DNA from: Owenia fusiformis
Lineage: Eukaryota > Annelida > Polychaeta > Sabellida > Oweniidae
Length of the DNA stretch: 64,000 nt
Direction: 5' to 3'
Assembly: GCA_903813345.2 (NCBI GenBank)
Contig: CAIIXF020000011.1
Span: 2,318,571 to 2,382,570 of the forward strand
Shown: piece after piece, positions 10,774 to 21,340 of the stretch
Layout: each line of letters begins with the position of its first letter
How positions within the stretch are numbered: the stretch's first letter is position 1
Position numbers and translations under genes: made by a program
The notes under the pieces: generated by a model
Told to the model about the DNA's origin: nothing
The model's input: only the letters and a program-made list of their open reading frames with translations
The model's database searches: none

Positions 10774-13700
10774 ATGTCGCGCCTATCGTGTATTGGTTTA
10801 CGTGTCAACATGGCGGTAAAAAAGTTTGTTTTAAAAATAAGCTTTCTTCTGGGACTTTCTGCAATCATTCGGGCAGAGGAGGCATGTTATAACTACGGAG
10901 GTGGAGATGTATATCCCCAAGAAAGTCGAGCTAGGGGTAACCATGCAATGCATTGGAGCAAAGCCCTCAGTAAGTCAAATATGTTTTTAAGAATTCAATA
11001 CTGTACTCTATTATCGCCCACAAGAAAAATTTATTTACTTTTTATTTACAAGTATGGACCTAAATCTACAGCCACTATAATTCATAATATGACCCGTTTC
11101 CTTGAGAATATTGACAGTATGAAGATGAATCAGTTTTGTATTCTAAATAGCCAAGTTTATTCAACGTATTTTAGTCTTGTTTATTGTTTCAGGAACTTCA
11201 CATGTAAGTTCAATTCCTACAATTAAATTATTTATTCTGTGAATCAGTTCATATGGTTAGAATAAGGAAAGAATGTGATGTAACCACGTGACTACTTACT
11301 AGCTTGTTCTATGTCATCCATTGGACTAGGTTACATCGTGGAACGCAGCCAAACACGACAATGTTACAACGGAACCATATGAACTGATTCACAGAATAAA
11401 AAAAATGAATGTAGATCCCTGTAGTTATCCCGTTCCCGGACTATAGTCCTGCACTGAGCGCATTCATTTGCCTGTACGATTACAACTTGGGAGAATTATC
11501 TACGCCCCTTACACTTAAGATACCTACCTCAATGCATTATAGAACTCAAGATGTAACTTCTAATATATTGGAACCGCCGATTGTCTGGGTATATCGGCAG
11601 AACGGGAACATTTCTCTTTTTCATCGAGAGAGATTCCATCACTTTTCAAAATGGCGGTTGGATTTAAAAGGGGAATCCCCCGTTTGGCTGTCCCGGATGT
11701 AGCCCGGAAGTACCAATATGGAGGAATTTGACGGTTGAAATAAGTTAAATGTTACACGCAAATTTGATATCAAAAACGAAAATGTCTTCGTTCTGCCGAT
11801 AAACCCAGACAATTGTGGATTCAACTACACGAAAAGAATGCTAAATTACCAAGGAATCTATTGAAGTAGGTATCAGAAGTGTAAGATGAGTAAAAAATTC
11901 TCCCATGTTGTAATCGCACAGGCAAAAGATTGAGATGTTCACAGGACCATAGTCCGGGAACGGGATAACCCTGTAGCCTTGAAGAAGGCTTCTCCAGTTT
12001 TTTCTCTTTCACCAGGGCACACCATTCTCCTTTCCTCTGAGTCTCCTTCTCTTCAGTAGCATGAACAAAACCACTGAGAATTGGCTTAAAAAGGGGGATG
12101 CTATCAAATATAATGCACTCCCTAATGCACACACATGATATTCATCACCATGGTGTATCTTGTTCTTTTCAGTCTCTAAACCAGCCCCTGATTGGGAAGG
12201 TACAGCTGTCGTAAATGGAGAACTGAAAGATCTGAAACTGTCAGACTACAAAGGGAAATATTTGGTTTTCTTCTTCTACCCTTTAGATTTGTAAGTACAT
12301 ATACTTTTCACTGAGCTCTATACTGTATTTTGTCAACATGGTTCTACATGTTGTTAATCGTCGTTTCAATAGTTCTGGTTGCAAACAAAGTTTCATCGCA
12401 TGGTTTGTCATTTTGTCAACATTTAAAGTCTATAGATAATACTTTGCAATTTTTATGTCACCACCAGAAGTGATGACATTGTTATAGCCTCCAACTTTTT
12501 TGTGGATGGTGTTCGGTGGTTCGGAGATCTGCGGTTGGTGTTCAGGTCTGTAACAAATGGCAGTTTATGTTAGTGCCTTGTGATTTTGTGTTTTTGAGGC
12601 TCAAAGTTTATGTCCAAGTCTTTTGATTGTGTTAGTAACTTTGACTACTGAGCATGTGTGCTGTGGCGATTGCTCATTATAAGAAAGTTCAATTTACATG
12701 TATTAGAAAAAATATATCTTAACGGAAGGAATCTTGTCGAAGAATTCAACATCTTTTATTTCAGCACATTTTTGTATTTTATTTCAGCACATTTGTGTGT
12801 CCAACAGAGATCATAGCATTTAGTGATAGAGTGGAGGAGTTTAGAGCTATCAACACAGAAGTCGTGGCTTGCTCCGTTGATTCACAATTTACTCATCTAG
12901 CATGGTAAGATTTCTTGTTGTCTCAAAAGAGTTTACAAGATAATATTTTTAGCTGAAAGTAAAAAAGTAAAAAATGATTTTCAGACAGAAACTCACACAA
13001 GCATATTATCACATAAGGATCCAAAATGTGATAACATACTTATTGTATCAATATTTTAATGTCCGTCAAAAGACGTAATTAATTTATTAAGTTCTTAACC
13101 CCCTTCAAACGAAAGTCAAAATGTTGATTCATAGCTGTTACATATTAATGATCATACCAATGCAGAAGAGGAATCTCCTGGAAACAAAAAATCAGTTTCT
13201 GTCTTAGCCTTATTAAATGGGGCTTTACCCCCTCCCTTCTAACATAATTAATTACGTTTTTGAGGGACATTGAAATATTGACCCGGCCCCTAATATGTTT
13301 CATCATTCAAAGTATTTCTCATTTTATCAGTTACTCAAGTGGGTAAATAGATTTTAAGGTAGATGCAAGCCTCTTCTTAATATCTCAAATTGGTCAAGCA
13401 CCAACTTTTTTTAATGCTAGAATTATCACTGTGTTTATATTATTAACTTGGAAAGGCCTTAATGAGAAAATCATTTGTTACTACAAGGTGGCCTTTAACT
13501 GCTTAAAACCGTCCTGGGGCTCTTATTGACTGTGATTAATGGTAACGTTAGCTGGTTAACGCTAACGTTAAAGGTAAAGTCAGCTGTAACTTGTATTAAG
13601 GGAGTGAGGTATGATCGCAAACAATTTTATAGCAAATGATGTATATCACCAAACCTATGTCGGCTTTAGTAAGTGGCTTTCCAATTCCTGCTGTCAAACT

Positions 13701-16700
13701 CATTGAGGGGGGTGTATTTTTACTTGAAAATTAAGGTGGAATAGCGATAAATAGGGAATAATTTCTTAGAAAAACTCAAAAAGAAATCGTTGGACAGTAC
13801 CTTAAACCTGCCCTGGAGAATGGCTATGACACCAACTTACTTTGGTCAAAATACCAGAGTCTGAAAAAAATTACGACCAAACTTCAAGTTGAACTGAAAG
13901 GTTTCCATTCATGAGAAATGGACTTTGTTTAAATTATTTTGGACTCGATAGAGGGCTTTGACCTCTTTTTCATTACGTCACCTGGTGACAGTTAATCATT
14001 CCGCGAAAATGCCAAAGGCATCGTCACATATCGGAACAAAGGGTTCATAACCCTTCAACCAAGTAAGAAAAAAGTATGCAGATAGTTAATTTAATTGAAT
14101 AAATATTATGAATATTCTTCCTTTAACATAAGACCCCATTGAAGATGTTGAACTACCTTAACAGGCTTGCAGTAAAGAGTTAGATTTCGGTTATGTGGCA
14201 ATGATTTTTAAATCGAAAAGTAACCTTATCGGCATTGCTGTCATTTTCATTATCATGGCCATAATGAGAATATGGATTCAGGATTCGATAAACAGCCAAA
14301 AATATGAAAGTGAGACACATTTTAAACATTACTCAAAACAGGTCTCAAACAAGAACTCAACACAGGACTGGAACCAAAATCCAAAACGGGATTCAAATGA
14401 TTACTTAAAACAGGATTTAAATGTGAACTCAAAACAGGATTCAAAAGAGTACTCAACACAGGATGCAATTGAGTACTCAAAACTGGATTCAAATGAGTAC
14501 TCAAAACAGGATTCAAATAAGTACTCAAAGCAGTTTTCAAATGTGCATTCAAAACAGGATTCAAAAGAGTACTCACCACAAGATGCAAGTGAGTACTCAA
14601 AACAGAATTCAAATGAGTACTCAAAACAGGATTCAAAGGAGTATTCAAAACATGATTCAAATGAGTACTCAAAACAGGACTCAAATGATTATTCAAAACA
14701 GGATTCAAAGGAGTATTCAAAACAGGACTGGATCCAGTCATCAAAACATGATTCAAATGAGTTCTTGAAACAGGACTCAAATGAGTACTCAAAACAGAAT
14801 TCAAAAGTGTACTCACCACAGGACTCAAATGTGTTGTCAAAACAGGACTCAAATGTGTACTCAAAACAGGACTCAAATGAGTACTCACCACAGGACTCCA
14901 ACTCAAAATTAATTGTGATGCTTTACCACAAACCCAAATTAGATCCAGAAGAAGTAAAGGAAATGTTTCTTGAATGTCCTGAAGTGAAATGTGAGTTTTC
15001 GCATGATGTTGCTTATGTTAATAAAAGTTCCGCTGTCATTGCTCACAAATTGATCCAGGACTATACGAACCATGTGTATTCTCTGCCAAAACGTAGTCCT
15101 GGACAACTCTGGTTCTATTTCGATCTTGAGAGTCCAAATTACATCGGTATGTCATCTAAAGATGCAGAATACTTAACTGAAGAACGGAAATTTAATGCGA
15201 CCATACATTATTCACCATCAAGCCTTATATGGATGAGTTATGGGAAATATAATGGTTCCCATATATGGAATTACCGAAGAATTTATAACATGATTCTTGA
15301 TAAGAAAGTTGACTTCGCTGCCAAAAAAGATAAATTGCTGTTTTGGGCCGTGAGTAATTGTCAAGCAGTGAGTAAGCGTCAGAATTATGTGAAAATACTT
15401 GCGAAACATATACAAATAGATATTTACGGGAAATGTGGAACTTTTGTGTGTTCTCGAAATGAAAACTGTGAAACTGAAGTGTTCAAAAAATACAAGTTTT
15501 ACCTGGCATTTGAGAATCACATTTGTGATGATTACATCACTGAAAAATTATGGAAAGCACTCGCAATACGAGAGGTGGTACCAATAGTTCTCGGTGGTGT
15601 AGGCCATGAGAAATACCTCCCACCAAAATCTTACATTGACATACGTGATTTCGCTACACCAGCTGATTTAGCAAACTACTTAAAGAAATTAGATGAAGAT
15701 GACGAGTTATATAATGAATATTTTGCATGGCGATACAAAATAACTCCTGTGTTTGATTTTAAACAAGCTAAAACAAAATGGCCGACAGAGTACTTCCTTT
15801 GCCAAGTGTGTAGACTTATTCACTCTCAAGATTTGAATACAACTTATGTTGATTTTACTGACCGAAATAATGATGAAAAATATTGTAGAAATCCTGATGA
15901 ATATTTTAAAGATATGAAAATACCGCTTGGGGATGTAAAACTGTGATGAACTGTACGCTCTTTGTCTGGCTGTTTGACTTTTAAATACATGTATTGACTA
16001 AGTCACATTTTAGATATATTAGAGAGATTTCGCACATAAGTGAAAGTACAACTTATACGTTACGTATACGTATACTTTAAATGGTCATGTCGAACTATTA
16101 TATTTACTAAAATCAATTTTAAATTGTACTTAATGGAACATAACTATTCCCGATATAGAAACGTTCCATCAACTAGAGACTGTGAATGCACTGTCATCTG
16201 CACGTGTAGATTATGCACAGTTATAATTAAATGCTTGCTTCCGCGTCCTAGTAGTTGTAGTGTATTATGAACACGATCCTTTAAAGTGAGTCATGATCCT
16301 TTAAAGTGAGTCATCACATAAACAAGTTGATTATTTCAAAGTTTTCATGATCAGTATAAGTTCAATGAACTTACAAAATTGTATATACACGTAGATGATA
16401 AACGTATACAGTTGGATCTACGTATAAAGCTTTACCTACATGTGTGTGGAACAATTGACCGCAAGCATTTTCTAAATTAATCGGCTGAGTATGAACAGTA
16501 TCCAATCAAATACTTTAACCATCAATTTGAAACACCAATCAAACCAGTAGGTTCTAGCAATTCCTGGAAACGACCCATTCAGTAGCTCAACAAATGACAT
16601 ACAGGGTGTTTCATAACGAGCATCTCCAAAAAGTCAATTTGAGAAGAGATGGGTCTATATGTATGTACTATATATGAGCCTATTTTATTCTAGACAAACA

Positions 16701-19700
16701 CATTTGGATCAACTAAACATGCTACAATTCAAGAAAGTGCAAGAGGCATCCCTTTGACCTTTATTTATTACAGTCCGAGAAGATCTTTCCTGACAAAATA
16801 TCCACATTATGAAACACCTTGTACGTCTTCTTATAAGTATAAGTATACGTTATAAGTTGTATTTTACGTATGTGCGAAATCTCTCTATTGGCTTGTATTG
16901 ATTTTCAAATAATGACTTCTAAAATTCAAAATATGTTTATGTCTTTGAACATGATGGGTTCTTGTTCTCACAAATGCTAAGAAAAAAAAAGATTATTCTG
17001 TTTACATGATTTCAGAACTTTATGCTACAGACAGAACTATAGCTTCACTGGCAGAGCCAGCGGGTGGGGGCATGTGGGCTGCCCCCCACCCACTTGGGTG
17101 GGTTCAGAAAAAAAATTGTAGGCCTTTTTGGGCATTACTTCGCCTTTTTGGGAAATTATCATAAAATAAACTGCATTGTCCAGAATTCCACTTGTCCTAC
17201 AATTGTAGAAGTTAAACCTCAAATACATGTAGTATAAATCATTTTATTCATTTTCTACCTCTCATTGTTTCCAAAGTACACTTTTATTTCAGTGTATTTG
17301 ACCTTTGTTTCAATGCTCATGTCTTGACCCATTGGTCTTTTTTAATCCATTTGACTTTTGTATCGATGTGCTTGACCTTTGTTTCAGTTTGCTTAACCTT
17401 TGTTTCAGTGGACTTGACCTTTGTTTAAATGCACTTGACCTTTGTTTTAATGCACTTGACCTTTATTTTAATGCACTTGACCTTTGTTTCAGTTTGCTTA
17501 ACCTTTGTTTCAGTGGACTTGACCTTTGTTTTAATGCACTTGACCTTTGTTTCAATGCATTTGACCTTTGTTACAATGTACTTGGCCTTTGTTCCAGTTT
17601 TCTTAACATTTGCTGTGCTTGATGTTTGATTCAATTTGGTTGACATTTGTTTCCATGTACTTGACCATTGTTTCAGTTAGCTTGGCCTTTTTATCGTACC
17701 TAACAAGAGGTACGATATTGTAGTCAGCTTGACGGGCGGCGGGCGGGGTCTCATTTTTCAGCTTGTCTACAGGTTTCCAGCCAAACCATTTGACAGATTC
17801 ATCTGAAATTTTCAGGAATGTTTCTACGTATCAAAGTTAAGAACTGATTAGTTTTTTGGCATTCTGGGTAAATTTTAAGGTGGCCATTTTGGATTTTCCG
17901 TCCTAAAATCTTCACTTTCAAGACTTGTCTACAGGTTTCCAGCCAAACCATTTGACGGATTCATTTGAAATTTACAGGGATGTTTCTACATATCAAAGTT
18001 AACAACTGATTAGTTTTTGGGCATTCTGGGTTAATTTTAAGGTGGCCATTTTGGATTTTCCGTCCTAAAATCTTCACTTTCAAGACTTGTCTACAGGTTT
18101 CCAGCCAAACCATTTGACGGATTCATCTGAAATTTCAGGGATGTTTCTACATATCAAAGTTAAGAACTGATTAGTTTTTGGGCATTCTGGGTAAATTTTA
18201 AGGTGGCCATTTTGGATTTTCCGTCCCAAATTCTTCACTGTCACACTGCTGTGTTTTAGGTACGATATTGTTCATTTCCACTTTTCTTGACATTTACTGT
18301 ACTTGGCATTTGTTTTAGTTTCGTTGACCTTTGTTTCCATGTTCTTGACCATTGTTTCAGTTGGCTTGACATTTGTTGCCATGTACTTGACCATTGTTTC
18401 AGTTGGTTTGACATTTGTTTCAGGATCAATACTCCAAGAACCCAGGGTGGTCTGGGACCAATGAACATACCCCTTCTGTCAGATCTCACTCATAAAATAT
18501 CTAAGGATTATGGCGTCCTATTGGAAGATGCTGGTCACACTCTCAGGTAAGTTGCATTGTGGGTAAATCCTCCTTTTTGGTATTATTATGTAAGCGCAAT
18601 GGTTTTCCATGTTTAATTTGGCTCTCATTAAATTTTTGTGGGCAAAAACCTTTTCAGGGAATTTCATGATTGATTCAGGACAATCAGCATTTTGATTTGT
18701 TTTGATTTTAAAACCCTGTTTCAATGCTTGATATTTGATTTCATAAGAATAGTAAACATAAACGCATTACATACATTTTAAAACTCTGGGTTCCAAATGA
18801 GATTCTTGGTATTCAAAAGGTAAAGATTTAAAGTGCAAAAATAATTCTCCGTTTAAGCTGAGACCATCATAAAAATTGTTTTATGTTAGTCTCAGCTTTA
18901 AGATAGATGACAATGTACTTATGCATTGATAGACCCCTGGTATATTATGAGTCACTGTTCTGTTCTTTCAGAGGGCTGTTTATCATTGATGATAAGGGTG
19001 TACTACGACAGATCACGATGAATGACCTTCCCGTGGGAAGATCAGTGGATGAGACACTACGTCTTGTGCAGGCGTTCCAGTACACAGATAGCCATGGGGA
19101 GGTTTGTCCTGCTGGCTGGAAACCTGGTCAAGATACAGTAAGTTTCGGGATGAGAGAGCACAAAGGGCAATATCTAAAAAATAAAATAATTGCAGTGTTC
19201 ACTCTAGGGCTTTTGGGGGTACAAAATAAGCCACCCATTTTCACAATCGAAGCCAATTTTTCTACTTCAAGAGCTTTAATAGACTAATACAAAAAAAGAC
19301 AAGGCATTGACATGACAAAATGTCACCACCTAAAACAATTTGGTCAATTTCTGGGAACTTCTGAGAACATGTAGATGATTTTGAAAAAAAAAATTAATCA
19401 ATTTGAAGCAAGTTGAAAAAAGACCTTTTTGACCTTGAGAAGGTCATTGAAGGTCAACGGTCAAATCTAAAGTCAGATTTGAACTTCTGAGAACTTGTAA
19501 AGTCAAATTTGAACTTCTGAAAAGATGTAGATGATTTTTAAAAAAATTTGGTCAATTTGAAGCAAGTTGAAAACAGACCTTTTTGACCTTTTTTGACCTT
19601 GAGAAGGTCATTAAAGGTCAAATGTCAAATCTAAAGTGAGATTTGAATTTCTGAGAACATGTAGATGATTTTGAAAAAAAAAGAGTCAATTTGAAGCAAG

Positions 19701-21281
19701 TTGAAAAAATACCTTTTTGCCCTTTTTGACCTTGAGAAGGTCATTGAAGGTCAAATGTCAAATCTAAAGTCATATTTGAATTTCTGAGAACATGTAGATG
19801 ATTTTGAAAAAATTTTTAGTCAATTTGAAGCAAGATGAAAAAAGACCTTTTTGACCTTTTTTGACATTGAGAAGGTCATTGAAGGTCAAATGTCAAATCT
19901 AAAGTCAGATTTGAATTTCTGAGAACGTGTAGATGGTTTTGAAAAAAAAAATAGTCAAATTGAAGCAAGTTGAAAAAAGACCTTTTTGACCTTTTTGACT
20001 TTGAGAAGGTCATTGAAGGTCAAATGTCAAATCTTAAGTCAAATCTAAAGTCAGATTTGAATTTTTGAGAACATGTAGATGATTTTGAAAAAAAATTTAG
20101 TCAATTTGAAGCAAGATGAAAAAAGACCTTTTTGACCTTTTTTGACATTGAGAAGGTCATTGAAGGTCAAGTGTCAAATCTTAAGTCAGATTTGAATTTC
20201 TGAGAACATGTAGATGATTTTGAAAAAAAAATTAGTCAAATTGAGGCAAGTTGAAAAAAGACCTTTTTGACCTTTTTTGACTTTGAGAAGGTCATTGAAG
20301 GTCAAATGTCAAATCTTAAGTCAAATCTAAAGTCAGATTTGAATTTCTGAGAACACGTAGATGATTTTGAAAAAAAATTTTAGTCAATTTGAAGCAAGTT
20401 GAAAACAGACCTTTTTGACCTTTTTTGACCTTGAGAAGGTCATTGAAGGTCAAGTGTCAAATCTTAAGTCAAATCTTAAGTCAGATTTGAATTTCTGAGA
20501 ACAAGTAGATGATTTTGAAAAAAAAATTTAGTCAATTTGAAGCAAGTTGAAAACAGACCTTTTTGACCTTGAGAAGGTCATTGAAGGTCAAATGTCAAAT
20601 CTAAAGTCAGATTTGAAGGTCAAATGTCAAATCTAAAGTCAGATTTGAATTTCTGAGAACATGTAGATGATTTTGAAAAAAAATTTAGTCAATGTGAAGC
20701 AAGTTGAAAAAAGCCCTTTTTGACCTTGAGAAGGTCATTGAAGGTCAAATGTCAAATCTAAAGTCTGATTTGAACTTGTGAGAACATGTAGATGATTTAG
20801 AAAAAAATTGAAGTCAGTCTAAACAGTATTTGTTAAGTTATAGAAAGTTGTAAGAAATTGTTACAGACGCCGGACGCCAACCTCCAACCACCAACCGCCG
20901 TCGCAAAAAAACGGAGACCATAACAATATGTCACCACTTTTGGTGGTGACATAAATATTAAGAAACAATGAATGCCCAAAATTTGAACAACAAAACCACT
21001 GAGCCTCAGTTTCAATCCATTTTGTCTTGGCTTTAAATTATTTATTGGATAGTTAAATTATTTAGATAGACCATTTTGCTTGTAATGTGTTTTGTCCAAA
21101 GGACATAATTGTATGTAAAATACATGTATTGGTATTGTTCATGTTTATTGTAATCATTGTATATAATATAATGTATTGTACATATATATGTAAAATTGTA
21201 CATGACTTGTTTTCCTTGCAGATTATTCCAAATCCTGCTGACAAACTCAAGTACTTCAACAAGAAAAACAATGAAAAGTGA
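10774..21281 (+). CDS. PRDX4: Peroxiredoxin-4, ER 2-Cys peroxidase, six exons
   Basis: PRDX4 reduces hydrogen peroxide in the secretory pathway and drives oxidative folding through protein disulfide isomerases. Exons are 10774-10969, 12173-12290, 12788-12904, 18424-18546, 18972-19137 and 21222-21281; all junctions are GT-AG, phases agree, and the product is 259 aa. A start at the next ATG (10810) would give 247 aa and still keep the hydrophobic signal peptide [19 protein letters not shown]. The extra N-terminal region typical of PRDX4 is present, including a Cys ([14 protein letters not shown]). The peroxidatic Cys is about C109 in FVCPTEI and the resolving Cys about C230 in EVCPAGW, 121 residues apart as in human PRDX4. 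The GGLG motif and a C-terminal YF motif mark the hyperoxidation-sensitive type. Intron 3 is 5.5 kb and contains a complete fucosyltransferase gene on the same strand. Three exon edges carry local sequence duplications. Confidence 0.96.
11232..11399. mobile_element. MITE with perfect 27-bp terminal inverted repeats, 168 bp
   Basis: The left end TTATTCTGTGAATCAGTTCA plus 7 nt is exactly inverted at 11373-11399. It is internally non-coding and lies in PRDX4 intron 1. Confidence 0.85.
11418..11976. mobile_element. Foldback element with long imperfect arms, about 560 bp
   Basis: The left end GTTATCCCGTTCCCGGACTA is mirrored at the right by TAGTCCGGGAACGGGATAAC with small differences. Inner matches include CGCCGATTGTCTGGG against CCCAGACAATTG, so each arm is about 200 bp or more. 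No transposase is seen. It lies in PRDX4 intron 1. Confidence 0.8.
12456..12560 (-). mobile_element. Terminal fragment of the TGTCACCACC element
   Basis: This stretch, starting TATGTCACCACCAGAAGTGA, resembles the reverse complement of the right end of the repeat-bearing element at 19321-20951 (its last ~95 bp). It is a diverged solo end in PRDX4 intron 2. Confidence 0.7.
12754..12787 (+). repeat. Duplicated splice acceptor at PRDX4 exon 3
   Basis: The segment TTTTATTTCAGCACATTT occurs twice, 23 bp apart, with AG at 12763-12764 and 12786-12787. Only the second acceptor keeps the PRDX4 frame. Confidence 0.85.
12905..14194. other. PRDX4 intron 3, left part
   Basis: Non-coding as far as I can see. 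It includes a small palindromic patch at about 13546-13570 (TAACGTTAGC and GCTAACGTTA). The right end must hold the promoter of the nested fucosyltransferase. Confidence 0.45.
14195..15946 (+). CDS. Alpha-1,3-fucosyltransferase-like (GT10), intronless, with 8-residue repeat stem
   Basis: GT10 enzymes are Golgi type II membrane proteins that transfer fucose from GDP-fucose to GlcNAc in glycans. The 583-aa ORF has a short cytosolic tail and a membrane anchor ([18 protein letters not shown]). A stem at about residues 45-237 is made of roughly 24 copies of an octapeptide such as YSKQDSNE. The catalytic domain starts near 240. Landmarks are [27 protein letters not shown], and the family signature around residue 439, [20 protein letters not shown], then VVPIVLGG and [11 protein letters not shown]. 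These cover the nucleotide-sugar binding half of the family. The stem DNA is a 24-bp minisatellite, so repeat number probably varies between individuals. The gene is complete inside PRDX4 intron 3 on the same strand; lack of introns suggests retroposition or a single-exon subfamily. Acceptor specificity cannot be read from sequence. Confidence 0.93.
   Translation: MAMIFKSKSNLIGIAVIFIIMAIMRIWIQDSINSQKYESETHFKHYSKQVSNKNSTQDWNQNPKRDSNDYLKQDLNVNSKQDSKEYSTQDAIEYSKLDSNEYSKQDSNKYSKQFSNVHSKQDSKEYSPQDASEYSKQNSNEYSKQDSKEYSKHDSNEYSKQDSNDYSKQDSKEYSKQDWIQSSKHDSNEFLKQDSNEYSKQNSKVYSPQDSNVLSKQDSNVYSKQDSNEYSPQDSNSKLIVMLYHKPKLDPEEVKEMFLECPEVKCEFSHDVAYVNKSSAVIAHKLIQDYTNHVYSLPKRSPGQLWFYFDLESPNYIGMSSKDAEYLTEERKFNATIHYSPSSLIWMSYGKYNGSHIWNYRRIYNMILDKKVDFAAKKDKLLFWAVSNCQAVSKRQNYVKILAKHIQIDIYGKCGTFVCSRNENCETEVFKKYKFYLAFENHICDDYITEKLWKALAIREVVPIVLGGVGHEKYLPPKSYIDIRDFATPADLANYLKKLDEDDELYNEYFAWRYKITPVFDFKQAKTKWPTEYFLCQVCRLIHSQDLNTTYVDFTDRNNDEKYCRNPDEYFKDMKIPLGDVKL
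14330..14906 (+). repeat. Coding 24-bp minisatellite in the fucosyltransferase stem
   Basis: Units such as TACTCAAAACAGGATTCAAA plus TGAG encode YSKQDSNE. The period is a multiple of three, so length changes keep the frame. Because of that, long open frames appear on both strands; these are shadows. Confidence 0.95.
16021..16886. mobile_element. Inverted-repeat transposon, about 866 bp, with a second MITE inside
   Basis: The left end AGAGAGATTTCGCACATA is inverted exactly at the right (TATGTGCGAAATCTCTCT); inner blocks rich in ACGTATACG also mirror each other. ATT flanks both ends and may be a 3-bp target duplication. It begins 74 bp after the fucosyltransferase stop. No transposase is seen. 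Confidence 0.8.
16602..16821. mobile_element. CAGGGTG-family MITE nested in a larger element, 220 bp
   Basis: The left end CAGGGTGTTTCATAA and right end TTATGAAACACCTTG are inverted. It lies entirely inside the element at 16021-16886, so it inserted later. Confidence 0.8.
17285..18423 (+). repeat. 21-bp-type minisatellite running up to the PRDX4 exon 4 acceptor, interrupted by an insertion
   Basis: Units like CTTGACCTTTGTTTCAATGC repeat from about 17285 to 17690 and again from about 18280 to 18423. Many units contain TTTGTTTCAG. The last unit supplies the real splice acceptor of exon 4 at 18422-18423. The array is split by the element at about 17704-18262. Confidence 0.85.
17704..18262. mobile_element. 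Insertion with three 160-bp internal repeats, bounded by GTACGATATTGT
   Basis: AGGTACGATATTGT occurs at about 17709 and again at about 18258. Between them a block starting GTCTACAGGTTTCCAGCCAA is repeated three times. The insertion separates two halves of one minisatellite. Class unknown. Confidence 0.65.
19321..20951. mobile_element. Repeat-filled element with TGTCACCACC/GGTGGTGACA ends, 1.63 kb
   Basis: Ten-bp terminal inverted repeats bound a core of about 11 tandem units of about 135-150 bp. Each unit contains GAGAACATGTAGATGATTTT, poly(A), TTTTTGACCTTGAGAAGGTC and CATTGAAGGTCAAATG. The right end forms a hairpin (ATGTCACCACTTTTGGTGGT, then GACAT). It is non-coding and lies in PRDX4 intron 5. 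A fragment of the same family sits in intron 2. Confidence 0.8.
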
Positions 21282-21340
21282 CACACTCAAACAATGAAAA
21301 GTGACACACTCAAACAATGAAAAGTGACACACTCAAACAG
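21268..21340 (+). repeat. Three tandem copies of the PRDX4 stop-codon region
   Basis: The unit ACAATGAAAAGTGACACACT plus CAA (23 bp) occurs three times. The first copy holds the last PRDX4 codons and TGA (21279-21281); the other two are in the 3' UTR. Confidence 0.92.

Noticed and set aside
14322-14906. Minus-strand ORF opposite the fucosyltransferase stem
   Set aside because: It is the antisense shadow of the 24-bp coding repeat.
19138-19287. Extension of PRDX4 beyond 19137 in the open frame
   Set aside because: A perfect GTAAGT donor follows the conserved WKPGQDT, and the true C-terminal exon is at 21222.
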